Positions 25,672 to 34,580 are shown, numbered from the stretch's first letter. The stretch is DNA of 64,000 nt from CBFFRJ01 sp051486985 (GCF_051486985.1 NZ_JAHVDV010000005.1:1-64000); one strand, 5' to 3'. Notes: generated by a model from the letters alone, not told the origin. Numbers and translations are program-made.

Positions 25672-25960
25672 AGTGATCCCAGTAATATTTCGTTTTACTG
25701 CGATACCAGCGCGCAATGAGCACACAATAGTTAAAGCGATGGCTGGGGGTAGGGGTCGCCAGGGCGGTGGCGGTGAACCCTTCTGGCACGTTCACGGGTT
25801 CTGGAGCGACAGAAAAGCAAGGAATAAAGGTAAACGGAATGCCCATCATAGCCGTATGTTCCCCTCGCCCTAACCCTCTCCCCAAAGAGGAGAGGGGACT
25901 TTCCGTGCCCCTGTTATTTTGTGGGGATCCCTCAGCCCAAAGAGAAAGGAAAAGAGCGAA
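25672..25960. repeat. Composite dispersed repeat, copy B
   Basis: This 290-base stretch between bssR and yliI has no gene. At 25675-25720, read on the - strand, it repeats the GGTATCGC-GTAAAACG-ATATTACTGGG module of copy A (173-217). At 25858-25900 it carries CCCTAACCCTCTCCCC with its complement GAGAGGGG, and at about 25921-25950 GGGGATCCCTC followed by GAGAAAGG, again as in copy A (213-246). The modules are the same but their order and spacing differ, so the element is mosaic. Confidence 0.6.
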
Positions 25961-26073
25961 CTGATAGCAGGACGCATCGTATTAACCCTCCCTGTTTCAA
26001 TTTTTGTAAAAGTCACCTCCCGCTTGCGCAGGCTGTCTACCCTTTAGGCTAACAACCGCTCAAGGAGTGTGCC

Positions 26074-27189
26074 ATGCGCCGCCACGCTATTTATTTGATA
26101 CCTACTTTGCTCCTCTCTGCTTCCGTACTGGCGGCCCCTGCGCCGGTGAAGGTTGAGGTGCTGCAAACCAGACTCGATCACCCCTGGTCACTGGCTTTTT
26201 TGCCCGAGAATAAGGGGATGTTGATCACCCTGCGGGGCGGTCAGCTTCGCCACTGGCAGGCCGGTAAAGGTCTTTCCGATCCCATTGTTGGTGTGCCGCG
26301 CGTGTGGGCAAACGGACAGGGCGGCCTGCTGGATGTGGTGCTGGCACCGGATTTTGCTCAGTCGCGTCGTGTCTGGCTCAGCTATGCCGAAGCGGGCAGC
26401 GACGGCAAAGCTGGCACGGCGGTGGGTTACGGGCGGTTGACGGAGGATCTTTCGCGTCTTGAAGCCTTCCAGGTGGTGTTCCGCCAGCAGCCTAAACTCT
26501 CTACCGGCAACCACTTTGGCGGCCGCCTTGTCTTTGATGGCAAAGGCTATCTGTGGATTGCGCTCGGCGAGAACAATCAGCGCCCGACCGCCCAGGACCT
26601 GGATAAGCTGCAGGGCAAGCTGGTGCGTCTGACCGATGAAGGAAAAGTGCCGCCCGATAATCCCTTCGCCGGACAGTCGGGTAAGCGGCCTGAAATCTGG
26701 GCTTACGGCATACGCAATCCGCAGGGCATGGCGATGAACCCCTGGAGCAATGCGCTATGGCTTAACGAGCATGGTCCGCGCGGTGGCGATGAGATAAATA
26801 TCCCGGAGAAAGGCAAAAACTACGGCTGGCCGCTGGCGACATGGGGCATTAACTACAGCGGATTCGCCATTCCCGAAGCCAAAGGCGAGAAGGTGGAAGG
26901 GACTGAGCAACCCATCTTTTACTGGAAGAAATCTCCTGCGGTGAGCGGTATGGCGTTCTACAACGCCACGACGTTCCCGCAGTGGAAAAACAAACTCTTT
27001 ATTGGTGCCCTTAAGGAGAAGGATGTGATCGTCATGAGCGTGAACGGCAATACGGTGACGGAAGACGGACGGATACTCGGCGATCGTAAACAGCGTATCC
27101 GTGATGTGCGCGTCGGGCCGGATGGCTTCCTCTATGTGCTGACGGACGAATCAGACGGTGAACTGCTGAAAGTCAGCCCGGCGGCGTAA
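26074..27189 (+). CDS. yliI: PQQ-dependent aldose sugar dehydrogenase YliI
   Basis: YliI (Asd) is a periplasmic soluble dehydrogenase that oxidises aldose sugars with pyrroloquinoline quinone as cofactor. It has 371 residues as in E. coli, with a signal peptide of about 20 residues (cut after VLAA). A six-bladed beta-propeller of the soluble glucose dehydrogenase family follows: DHPWSLAFLPENKG, GNHFGGRLVFDGKGYLWIA, YGIRNPQGMAMNPWS and NEHGPRGGDEIN. The ATG at 26074 has AAGGAG 8 bases upstream. It stands alone, convergent with gstB. Confidence 0.95.
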   Translation: MRRHAIYLIPTLLLSASVLAAPAPVKVEVLQTRLDHPWSLAFLPENKGMLITLRGGQLRHWQAGKGLSDPIVGVPRVWANGQGGLLDVVLAPDFAQSRRVWLSYAEAGSDGKAGTAVGYGRLTEDLSRLEAFQVVFRQQPKLSTGNHFGGRLVFDGKGYLWIALGENNQRPTAQDLDKLQGKLVRLTDEGKVPPDNPFAGQSGKRPEIWAYGIRNPQGMAMNPWSNALWLNEHGPRGGDEINIPEKGKNYGWPLATWGINYSGFAIPEAKGEKVEGTEQPIFYWKKSPAVSGMAFYNATTFPQWKNKLFIGALKEKDVIVMSVNGNTVTEDGRILGDRKQRIRDVRVGPDGFLYVLTDESDGELLKVSPAA

Positions 27190-27207
27190 CTCGCGCCGGG
27201 CGCTGCG

Positions 27208-27834
27208 TCAGGTGACGGGGATCATGACGACGTCACGGAACGGTGGGCGCTGGGTGAGGCGGTGATACCAGCTTTCCAGATGCGGACGCGGTGTCCAGCT
27301 CAGGCCCATATTGTAAAGGTTGTAGATGAAGGGGGCGACGGCGATATCACCGGGGCCAAATGCCTCACCTGACAACCACGGCTGCGTTGCCAGCGCATCG
27401 TCCAGCAGCGCGAAGAGTTCTTCGCAGGCATTGATCCCGGCCTCGATAGCGGCAGTATCACGTTTTTCCGCCGGGGTACGCACGAGACCGACCAGCAACA
27501 CGCCATGTTTTGGCGCCAGCGTGCTGAGCGCCCAGTCCATCCACTTCTCGCCTTTTGCGCGTTCAGCGGGCGACTCTGGCCACAGGCGCGCCTGCCCGTA
27601 TTGGGCACTGAGATAACGCACGATGGTATTGGACTCCCAGAGCACCACGTCGGTTTCGTCATCACGCAATAACGGAACCAGCCCGTTCGGGTTCATCGCC
27701 AGATATTCCGCATCACGGTTCAGGCCAAAGGCGCCCCCCGCCAGAATGTGTTCATAGGGTAACTCCAGCTCTTCCAGCGTCCAGCGTACCTTCTTCACGT
27801 TAGAAGAATTATTTCTGCCCCACAGTGTGATCAT
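27208..27834 (-). CDS. gstB: Glutathione S-transferase GstB
   Basis: GstB (YliJ) is a cytosolic glutathione transferase; the E. coli enzyme acts on bromoacetate and related electrophiles. It has 208 residues as in E. coli. The thioredoxin-like N-domain has WGRNNSSNVKKVRWTLEEL, then NGLVPLL and WESNTIVRYL; the helical C-domain follows. Located between yliI and dacC as in E. coli. A second GST-like gene, about as long, lies at 14487-15110. Confidence 0.95.
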   Translation of the reverse strand: MITLWGRNNSSNVKKVRWTLEELELPYEHILAGGAFGLNRDAEYLAMNPNGLVPLLRDDETDVVLWESNTIVRYLSAQYGQARLWPESPAERAKGEKWMDWALSTLAPKHGVLLVGLVRTPAEKRDTAAIEAGINACEELFALLDDALATQPWLSGEAFGPGDIAVAPFIYNLYNMGLSWTPRPHLESWYHRLTQRPPFRDVVMIPVT

Positions 27835-28062
27835 ATGACCCCCTTTATGTTCAGCCTCTTCAGATGATAACCATGGTGGGATAAAGTTAACGTTCTGGCA
27901 ACGATTTACAAAAAAAGTGGCCTGCGTAAGCGCAACATTATGTTATTGCATAAACTTTACTTTTTGGCGCTTTCATTCATCTACGTTATGCGCTATTACT
28001 CTCGGCTTGTTGCGGCACGGTGGTGCGACGTTTATTTCAGAATGGATACCTGGGTGGCCTAT

Positions 28063-29265
28063 ATGACGCATTTATCTCTCTTTCCACGCGGCCTTGCGGC
28101 GGGAGCCGCGCTGATCGTTCTCTTTTCTTCCTCTCTGCACGCGGCTGAGCAAGCCCCTGCTGCGCCGGCAATCGATGCCCGCGCCTGGATCCTGATGGAT
28201 TACAACAGCGGAAAAGTGCTCACCGAAGGCCATGCAGATGAGAAACTCGACCCGGCGAGCCTGACCAAACTGATGACCAGTTATGTTGTCGGTCAGGCAC
28301 TTAAGGCCGGAAAAATTCAGTTAACTGACACCGTTACCGTTGGCAAAGACGCCTGGGCCACAGGAAACCCGGCTCTGCGCGGCTCCTCACTGATGTTCCT
28401 CAAGCCTGGCGATCAGGTCTCGGTGGCGGATCTCAACAAAGGGGTCATCATTCAGTCGGGTAACGATGCCAGTATTGCCATTGCCGATCATGTGGCCGGT
28501 AGCCAGGACGCCTTTGTCAGCCTGATGAACGGCTACGCGACCAAACTTGGCCTGACTAACACCACCTTTAAGACGGTGCATGGTCTGGACGCGCCAGGGC
28601 AGTTCAGTACCGCCCGGGATATGGCGCTGCTCGGCAAAGCGCTTATCCATGACGTCCCGGATGAGTACGCCATCCACAAAGAGAAAGAGTTCACCTTTAA
28701 CAAGATCCGTCAGCCGAACCGCAACCGCCTGTTGTGGAGCACCAGCATGAACGTCGACGGGATGAAAACCGGCACCACAGAGGGGGCCGGTTACAACCTC
28801 GTGGCGTCGGCAACCCAGGGCGACATGCGTTTGATTTCGGTAGTGCTGGGGTCGAAAACCGACCGTATCCGCTTTAACGAATCTGAAAAACTGCTCACCT
28901 GGGGTTTCCGTTTCTATGAGACCGTCACACCCATTAAACCGGACGCGACCTTCGTCAGCCAGCGCGTCTGGTTCGGCGATCAGAGTGAGGTGAAGCTGGG
29001 TGCCGGAGAGGCAGGGTCGGTGACCATTCCGCGTGGTCAACTGAAAAACCTGAAAGCCAGCTACACCCTCACGGAACCAGAACTGAAAGCGCCGCTGAAA
29101 AAGGGGCAGGTGGTGGGCACCATAGACTTCCAGCTCAACGGTAAATCCATTGAACAGCGTCCACTGATAGTGATGGAAGCAGTGGAAGAGGGCGGATTCT
29201 TTGGCCGGATGTGGGATATGGTGCTGATGAAGTTCCACCAGTGGTTTGGCGGCTGGTTCTCCTGA
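28063..29265 (+). CDS. dacC: D-alanyl-D-alanine carboxypeptidase DacC (PBP6a)
   Basis: DacC trims the terminal D-alanine from peptidoglycan pentapeptides. It has 400 residues as in E. coli, with a signal peptide of about 27 residues. Active-site motifs are SLTK at 66-69, SGN at 132-134 and KTG at 234-236. A beta-rich C-domain and a C-terminal amphipathic tail (MKFHQWFGGWFS) for membrane anchoring follow. The ATG at 28063 is chosen by family; the 41 residues upstream in the same frame are unrelated. It shares a hairpin with the convergent deoR. Confidence 0.96.
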   Translation: MTHLSLFPRGLAAGAALIVLFSSSLHAAEQAPAAPAIDARAWILMDYNSGKVLTEGHADEKLDPASLTKLMTSYVVGQALKAGKIQLTDTVTVGKDAWATGNPALRGSSLMFLKPGDQVSVADLNKGVIIQSGNDASIAIADHVAGSQDAFVSLMNGYATKLGLTNTTFKTVHGLDAPGQFSTARDMALLGKALIHDVPDEYAIHKEKEFTFNKIRQPNRNRLLWSTSMNVDGMKTGTTEGAGYNLVASATQGDMRLISVVLGSKTDRIRFNESEKLLTWGFRFYETVTPIKPDATFVSQRVWFGDQSEVKLGAGEAGSVTIPRGQLKNLKASYTLTEPELKAPLKKGQVVGTIDFQLNGKSIEQRPLIVMEAVEEGGFFGRMWDMVLMKFHQWFGGWFS

Positions 29266-29271
29266 CAATTA

Positions 29272-29299
29272 CAGACCGTGCCGTGACAGGCACGGTCTG
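29272..29299. terminator. Shared hairpin between dacC and deoR
   Basis: CAGACCGTGCC (29272-29282) and GGCACGGTCTG (29289-29299) form a perfect 11-bp stem with a 6-base loop between the two convergent stops. T-runs are poor on both sides, so it is a bidirectional end structure by position rather than a textbook terminator. Confidence 0.7.
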
Positions 29300-29301
29300 C
29301 T

Positions 29302-30060
29302 TCAGTACATCAGTTTGATCTGCTGCGCGTGGGCAAATTCCGCTAAGGCATCGTCAGGGCGGGCGTCACTGACGATGGCGTCGAAGTGGCCCAGCGCACC
29401 CATGCAGGCCGGGCGCACTTTGCCGAACTTGCTGTTGTCCACGACCAGCACGTGATATTGCGCACTGGACATGGCCCACTGCTTAAGCGGCAATTCTTCA
29501 AGATTGAAACAGGTTACCCCCTGCTCCTGGTGCACTCCCGCCGCCGAATAGAAGGCGATGTCGGGTCGTAAGCAGTTCAGCGTCTCGTTGAAATTGAGCG
29601 GCTGAAAAATGGCGTTACTGGCATGGAATTCACCGCCGCTCAGAATGGCCCGGCAGAGGGGCTTTTCCTGCAGCGCGAGAAACGTATTCAGAGAGTAGCA
29701 GACGCCGATGAACGGCACCTCGTCCGGAATGGCTTCAATGATCCAGGGCGTGGTGGTACCACAATCGAAAAACACCATCTGATGAGGCAGCACCAGTTTT
29801 GCAGCAAGCGCTGCGGCACGTCGCTTCTCGTCGACCAGGCGCGTTTTTTGATCGCTGAGAAGGTAGTGGCTGGCGGTTCGGGGCTCAAGTACGATATAGC
29901 CTCCGAGCAGTACAACAGGCGCGCTGTTGGTACTGAGATCGCGGCGAATGGTCATCTCGGACACCCCCAGCAGGGCGGCGGCTTCTTTCAGATGCAGCTT
30001 ATCACTGCGTTTAAGCGCGGAGAGTAACTGACCGATACGTTCGTCACGTCTTGTTTCCAT
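29302..30060 (-). CDS. deoR: Deoxyribose operon repressor DeoR
   Basis: DeoR represses deoxyribonucleoside catabolism genes and is induced by deoxyribose-5-phosphate. It has 252 residues as in E. coli. The N-terminal DeoR-type helix-turn-helix is at about 20-45 (LHLKEAAALLGVSEMTIRRDL). The rest is a sugar-phosphate-isomerase-like effector domain (FDCGTTTPWIIEAIP). It lies between dacC and ybjG on the - strand, as in E. coli, and starts 66 bases after the ybjG stop. Confidence 0.96.
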   Translation of the reverse strand: METRRDERIGQLLSALKRSDKLHLKEAAALLGVSEMTIRRDLSTNSAPVVLLGGYIVLEPRTASHYLLSDQKTRLVDEKRRAAALAAKLVLPHQMVFFDCGTTTPWIIEAIPDEVPFIGVCYSLNTFLALQEKPLCRAILSGGEFHASNAIFQPLNFNETLNCLRPDIAFYSAAGVHQEQGVTCFNLEELPLKQWAMSSAQYHVLVVDNSKFGKVRPACMGALGHFDAIVSDARPDDALAEFAHAQQIKLMY

Positions 30061-30082
30061 AGAACCCCTGAGTATAAAGAAA

Positions 30083-30101
30083 GCCCTGCGCAGAGCAGGG
30101 C
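30083..30101 (-). terminator. ybjG terminator
   Basis: GCCCTGC (30083-30089) and GCAGGGC (30095-30101) pair around a 5-base loop; on the - strand TTTCTTTAT follows. It separates ybjG from deoR. Confidence 0.7.
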
Positions 30102-30126
30102 GTTCATATTACCTTTGCCGTCGGGC

Positions 30127-30735
30127 TTAGTCACGTACCCAGCCCCGGCGAATGGGGATCGCAAAACAGAGGCGGTAAAGCTGCTGGGTGAGGCGAAGCA
30201 GGGTGTGACCGGGGCCATGCCACAACATCTGCGCGGTCAGGCAGCCGCAGAGCGCCACCATCAGCCCGCCGAGCATATCCAGCGGCCAGTGCACGCCAAC
30301 GTAGACACGGGACCAGGCAATCGCCAGCGCAATTACCATCAGCACCGCGCCGGACCAGATCCTGTGCCAGGCGATAAAGGCGACGGCGAAGGTGAAAATC
30401 ACCGTGCCGTGATCGCTTGGGAAGGAGTAGTCGGGCGAATGGTGCAGAAAGTTGTAGCCGATATGGTCGACGAACGGACGATTATGGGGAAAAAGATGGC
30501 CCAGCAGCCAGGAGAGGGTCATGCTGACCGCCATTGCCATAGCGACTTTGATCACCAGTTGCCGCTGGGCGCGCACCTGATGCCGTGGCCCCCAGAGCCA
30601 CAGACACACTGCCAGCACCGGCACGATGCCAATGACATCATTAGCAATCGCCCTGGCGGCGCTGATAAGCCAGGCGGGGGAATCGGGAGTGGCATTAATC
30701 CACTCGAACAGCGAGGTGTTGAGAGTTTCTAACAT
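30127..30735 (-). CDS. ybjG: Undecaprenyl-diphosphatase YbjG
   Basis: YbjG is a membrane PAP2-type phosphatase that recycles undecaprenyl pyrophosphate to the phosphate form, the lipid carrier for cell wall synthesis; overproduction gives bacitracin resistance in E. coli. About 202 residues with five to six membrane segments. The PAP2 motifs are HLFPHNRPF near 80-88, FPSDHG at 105-110 and SRVYVGVHWPLD at 142-153. The ATG at 30735 matches the E. coli start (MLE-LN-SLF); a GTG seven codons earlier is possible. Confidence 0.94.
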   Translation of the reverse strand: MLETLNTSLFEWINATPDSPAWLISAARAIANDVIGIVPVLAVCLWLWGPRHQVRAQRQLVIKVAMAMAVSMTLSWLLGHLFPHNRPFVDHIGYNFLHHSPDYSFPSDHGTVIFTFAVAFIAWHRIWSGAVLMVIALAIAWSRVYVGVHWPLDMLGGLMVALCGCLTAQMLWHGPGHTLLRLTQQLYRLCFAIPIRRGWVRD

Positions 30736-31007
30736 ACCGTTGACGACGCTTAGCACACGGGCAGTAATGGGAAAACGTTAACCATAAAAGCATGATTACG
30801 CAGGGTAAAGTGCTTTTACTTTTCTGAACGCAGAGTTAGAGAATTCTGACGCCAGAAGGTTCATTATTCTGCAACATTAGGTCATGACGCTTAAGCGAAC
30901 CTTAAGTGGTAAAAAAGTGCTCCCGGCGAACTCAACGGCACAATTCACTATCCCCGTGCAGAGGCTTTGATTACACTCTGCGCGATTTTTTACGTTAAAG
31001 AGAAGAC

Positions 31008-32240
31008 ATGCAAAAACACTCCCTTTCCGGTCAACGCCTGGGTCGCCAGGCGCTGTTATTTCCGTTGTGTCTGGTTCTGTACGAATTCTCCACCTATATC
31101 GCCAACGATATGATTCAGCCCGGTATGTTGACCGTGGTTGAACAATATCAGGCGGGTATCGAGTGGGTGCCAACCTCCATGACCGCCTATCTGGCTGGCG
31201 GTATGTTTTTACAGTGGCTGCTGGGGCCGCTGTCGGATCGTGTGGGTCGCCGCCCGGTGATGCTGGCAGGGGTGGTGTGGTTCATTGTGACCTGCCTTGC
31301 CACCCTGCTGGCGCAGAACATTGAACAGTTCACCCTGTTACGGTTTTTACAGGGCATCAGCCTCTGTTTTATCGGCGCTGTGGGTTACGCCGCGATTCAG
31401 GAATCTTTCGAAGAGGCGGTGTGTATTAAAATCACCGCCCTGATGGCGAATGTGGCCCTGATTGCGCCACTGCTTGGCCCGCTGGTCGGGGCTGCCTGGG
31501 TGCATGTCGCTCCCTGGGAGGGCATGTTTGTGCTCTTTGCCGTGCTGGCGGCCGTCGCCTTTGTCGGCTTACAGCGTGCCATGCCGGAGACGGCCACGCG
31601 TCTCGGTGAGTCGCTGTCGATGAAAGCACTCTGGCACGATTATGCGCTGGTGATGAAAAATGTGCGCTTTGTGGCGGGGGCGCTGGCGACCGGGTTTGTC
31701 AGCCTGCCGTTACTGGCGTGGATTGCCCAGTCACCCATTATCATCATCAATGGTGAGCAGCTGAGTAGTTATGAATATGGGTTGTTACAGGTGCCCATTT
31801 TTGGCGCACTGATTGCGGGTAACCTGGTGCTGGCAAAACTGACCTCACGCCGGACGGTCCGTGCGCTGATTATTCTCGGCGGCTGGCCGATTATCGCCGG
31901 GTTGATTGTCGCTGCGGTCGCGACAGTGGCCTCATCGCACGCTTATTTGTGGATGACGGCAGGCTTAAGCCTGTACGCCTTCGGTATCGGGCTCGCCAAC
32001 GCCGGGCTGGTTCGCCTGACGCTTTTCGCCAGCGAGGTGAGCAAAGGGGCTGTGTCGGCAGCAATGGGCATGCTGCAAATGTTTATTTTCACCGTCGGCA
32101 TAGAGATCAGTAAACATGCCTGGCTGGTGGGTGGTAATGCGCTGTTCAGCCTCTTTAATTTACTCAATGGTCTCTTCTGGCTCGGACTGATGGTGATTTT
32201 TCTGCGGGATAAGCGTGTGGGCAATTCACTGGAGGGTTAA
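31008..32240 (+). CDS. mdfA: Multidrug efflux MFS transporter MdfA
   Basis: MdfA (Cmr) is a 12-segment proton antiporter exporting chloramphenicol, cationic dyes and other drugs. It has 410 residues as in E. coli. The key charged residues are all present: E26 and D34 in segment 1 and R112 in segment 4. Motif A reads GPLSDRVGRRP at 73-83. Single gene, with AGAGAAG upstream of the ATG, ending in a long hairpin. Confidence 0.96.
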   Translation: MQKHSLSGQRLGRQALLFPLCLVLYEFSTYIANDMIQPGMLTVVEQYQAGIEWVPTSMTAYLAGGMFLQWLLGPLSDRVGRRPVMLAGVVWFIVTCLATLLAQNIEQFTLLRFLQGISLCFIGAVGYAAIQESFEEAVCIKITALMANVALIAPLLGPLVGAAWVHVAPWEGMFVLFAVLAAVAFVGLQRAMPETATRLGESLSMKALWHDYALVMKNVRFVAGALATGFVSLPLLAWIAQSPIIIINGEQLSSYEYGLLQVPIFGALIAGNLVLAKLTSRRTVRALIILGGWPIIAGLIVAAVATVASSHAYLWMTAGLSLYAFGIGLANAGLVRLTLFASEVSKGAVSAAMGMLQMFIFTVGIEISKHAWLVGGNALFSLFNLLNGLFWLGLMVIFLRDKRVGNSLEG

Positions 32241-32273
32241 GGCTGTTTACATCGCGATGTGAAACAGCCTTAA
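32237..32273. terminator. Hairpin between mdfA and ybjH
   Basis: An almost perfect palindrome around ATCGCGAT: TTAAGGCTGTTT pairs with AAACAGCCTTAA, with a one-base bulge in the 3' arm. It overlaps the mdfA stop and sits just before the convergent ybjH stop. It likely ends both transcripts, although the T-runs are weak. Confidence 0.6.
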
Positions 32274-32276
32274 CCG

Positions 32277-32537
32277 TTAGTGGTGATGGTCATCAATCTG
32301 GTGTTCGATAATCATCCCTTCACCCACGCTTGCCAGATGGCGGGCGCGAGGCGCAACGCGCATCACCGGGGCCGGGGTAACGATCTGCGGAGCGACATAG
32401 GCTGTCTGTGGTGCGGGAGTGTTCAGGGGTACCAGTTCAATTTTGTAGCCATCAGGCACGTTTACCGTGATGTTTTGCGCCATCGCGCCGCTGGCGAGTG
32501 TGGCAAAAAGTGCAAGTGTGAGCAGGGAGCGTTTCAT
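32277..32537 (-). CDS. ybjH: Small secreted protein YbjH
   Basis: YbjH is a small periplasmic protein of unknown function. Here it has 86 residues: a signal peptide (MKRSLLTLALFATLASGAMA, cut before QNITV), a proline/alanine-rich middle (APQTAYVAPQIVTPAP) and the strongly conserved tail RHLASVGEGMIIEHQIDDHHH split as HLASVGEGM and EHQIDDHHH. The tail matches E. coli YbjH and, with its final HHH, may bind metal. The start at 32537 is chosen because the signal peptide begins there. Confidence 0.9.
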   Translation of the reverse strand: MKRSLLTLALFATLASGAMAQNITVNVPDGYKIELVPLNTPAPQTAYVAPQIVTPAPVMRVAPRARHLASVGEGMIIEHQIDDHHH

Positions 32538-32660
32538 GTTCGCCTCGACAGAGTGAGGTGGCTGACCGGGTGCCAGCCACAAAACCGGACGAAGTATGGG
32601 GAATCGCCAGAAGGAAAGTGTTGCCACGCGTGCGGTACTTGAACCTCACGCGCGGTATTC

Positions 32661-33863
32661 TCATCGCGGTGCTGACGCCATCGGGGTTGCAGGTTTGGCA
32701 ACCGCTTTAGCAACCAGTGCGGCGACCATGACAAGGCCCAGCACCACCATCATCGCGCTACGTAAACCGTAGTGCTCCCCCAAAAAGCCCAGCAGCGGCG
32801 GCCCTACCAGAAAAGCGAGATAACCTGTTGTGGCGACCACGCTGACGCGCGTTGGCGCATCGGGGCCGGTATCGCTCGCCGCAGAGATGGTCAACGGGAA
32901 GCCCAGCGACGCCCCCAGCCCCCAGAAAATAACCGACGCTCCGGCAACCCAGGCGTTATCAACGAAGATGATAAGCCCGATACCAAGAGCACCTATCAGT
33001 GCGCTGGCGCGAACGACGGTGACGCGGCTGTAGCGATCGATAAACCAGCCGCCAGTAAAGCGCCCGACGGTCATCCCCAGCGTGAAACCCGCATAAATCA
33101 GTGAGCCGGAGGTGGGATCAAAGCCATGTCCGTCAACCATCAACAACGGCAACCAGTCGTTCGCTGAGCCTTCTGCAAAGGCCATTGCCAGGACCACCAT
33201 GCCAATCAGCAGTAGCTGGCTATCGCGCCAGAAGGGCACACCCTGTTTACTGCGTTGTTTATCTTGCGGCGTGTCTTTGCCGGTGCCCTCGGGAATAGCA
33301 GAGATAGCCATGACGATGGGCGTAATGGCCACCCCTGCCGCCAACAGGATGTGCAGCGTAGCCGGGGTTCCAAATGCGGTGAGTGTCATCCCAATGCCCG
33401 CACCCGCCAGTGTGCCCAGACTGTAGAACCCATGCATCATCGGCAGCACGGTTTTGTTCATCTCACGTTCAACAGCGGCACCTTCGATGTTAATGGCCAC
33501 TTCGCCTGCGCCCAGGCTGCCGCCAAAGAACGCCAGCCCGATGGCAAACAGGAGCGGCGATGCCAGCCACAGCGCCAGACTCAGAATTGCCATGCCAGCA
33601 ACGGCCACCGTCATACTGGCGCGAATCACCTTACGTGTCCCAAAGCGTTTAACCAGCCAGCCGGAGGAGAGGATGCCGCTCATTGAGCCCACGGACAGTC
33701 CAAACAGCACGGCACCCATTTGTGCTGTCGACACTGACAAAATATCGCGGATCGCCGGGGTTCGCGTGGCCCATGACGCCATCAATAAACCTGGTATGAA
33801 GAAGAAGGTAAACAGCGCCCAGAGGCGATGTTTCAGGGCATTACGAGGAGAGATGACAGCCAT
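32661..33863 (-). CDS. ybjJ: MFS transporter YbjJ
   Basis: YbjJ is an inner-membrane major facilitator of unknown substrate, about 400 residues (E. coli 402) with 12 predicted segments. Conserved stretches include MASWATRTPAIRDILSVS, MHGFYSLGTLAGAG, AFAEGSANDWLPLLMVDGHG and FTGGWFIDRYSR. The start at 33863 (ATG, MAVISPRNALKHR) fits the family. It is divergent from rcdA, which may regulate it. ybjI, which lies between ybjH and ybjJ in E. coli, is absent here. Confidence 0.93.
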   Translation of the reverse strand: MAVISPRNALKHRLWALFTFFFIPGLLMASWATRTPAIRDILSVSTAQMGAVLFGLSVGSMSGILSSGWLVKRFGTRKVIRASMTVAVAGMAILSLALWLASPLLFAIGLAFFGGSLGAGEVAINIEGAAVEREMNKTVLPMMHGFYSLGTLAGAGIGMTLTAFGTPATLHILLAAGVAITPIVMAISAIPEGTGKDTPQDKQRSKQGVPFWRDSQLLLIGMVVLAMAFAEGSANDWLPLLMVDGHGFDPTSGSLIYAGFTLGMTVGRFTGGWFIDRYSRVTVVRASALIGALGIGLIIFVDNAWVAGASVIFWGLGASLGFPLTISAASDTGPDAPTRVSVVATTGYLAFLVGPPLLGFLGEHYGLRSAMMVVLGLVMVAALVAKAVAKPATPMASAPR

Positions 33864-33910
33864 TACGTCGCATCCTGCAGGGAAAAGTGAGGACAACACT
33901 AGCAAGGGTG

Positions 33911-33924
33911 TGTACATTTGTACA
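33911..33924. promoter_or_regulatory. Candidate RcdA operator (ybjJ-rcdA gap)
   Basis: Two TGTACA palindromes separated by TT (TGTACATTTGTACA) lie 20 bases before the rcdA ATG and 48 bases before the ybjJ start. Position and symmetry suit a TetR-family operator serving autoregulation and the divergent transporter gene. This is inference from pattern. Confidence 0.5.
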
Positions 33925-33943
33925 TAACTGATTGAGAGGGTGT

Positions 33944-34489
33944 ATGAACAGACGACCGAACGACCCGCATCGACGTGAAAAAATCATCGAAGCGACGCTG
34001 GAAGCCATTGCTGAGCATGGGATTCAGGCCGTAACCCACCGTAAAATCGCCAGCCACGCGGACGTGCCCCTCGGCTCCATGACCTACTATTTCACAGGCA
34101 TCGACGCGCTGCTTGACGAAGCTTTTACCCGATTCACTCAGCAGATGTCGGAACAGTACCAGGCCTTTTTCGACAAGGTAACAAACCAGGCTGAGGCCTG
34201 CGATGCCATCACCCGTCTCATCTACAGCGCACAGGTGACCACCCCGCACAATATGGAACTGATGTATCAGCTCTATGCCTTCATGAGCAAAAAGCCGACC
34301 TTTAAAAGCGTAATGCAAAACTGGATGCGCACCAGTCAGACCACCCTCGAACAGTGGTTTGACCCAGTCACCGCGCGTGCGCTGGATGCGTTTATTGAAG
34401 GGATGACGCTGCACTTTGTGGTGGACAGGGAACCGCTTAAGCGTGAAGACCTGAGGATAATGATTGGGCGGATTGCGGGGGAAAGATGA
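33944..34489 (+). CDS. rcdA: TetR-family regulator RcdA (YbjK)
   Basis: RcdA is a TetR-type regulator that in E. coli activates csgD and other stress and biofilm genes. It has 181 residues (E. coli 178). The helix-turn-helix spans about 10-55 (REKIIEATLEAIAEHG, then THRKIASHADVPLGSMTYYF). A helical ligand-binding domain follows. The ATG at 33944 has GAGAGGG upstream. The rybB small RNA gene follows on the other strand. Confidence 0.94.
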   Translation: MNRRPNDPHRREKIIEATLEAIAEHGIQAVTHRKIASHADVPLGSMTYYFTGIDALLDEAFTRFTQQMSEQYQAFFDKVTNQAEACDAITRLIYSAQVTTPHNMELMYQLYAFMSKKPTFKSVMQNWMRTSQTTLEQWFDPVTARALDAFIEGMTLHFVVDREPLKREDLRIMIGRIAGER

Positions 34490-34501
34490 GTGGCAGAAAA
34501 C

Positions 34502-34580
34502 AAAAAACCCATCAACCTTGAACCGAAGTGGCGGGGTTGATGGGCTCCACAAATTGGGGACATCAAAGAAAAGCAGTGGC
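34502..34580 (-). ncRNA. rybB: RybB small RNA
   Basis: RybB is a sigma-E-controlled, Hfq-dependent small RNA that lowers synthesis of outer-membrane proteins. On the - strand the sequence begins GCCACTGCTTTTCTTTGATG, identical to the E. coli seed region, and ends in a terminator hairpin CCCATCAACC / GGTTGATGGG followed by six T. Length (79 nt) and position between rcdA and ybjL equal those in E. coli. The 5' end at 34580 exposes the seed used for porin mRNA pairing. Confidence 0.97.

Noticed and set aside
28387..29268. 293-codon - frame opposite dacC
   Set aside because: Antisense shadow; histidine-rich random-looking product.
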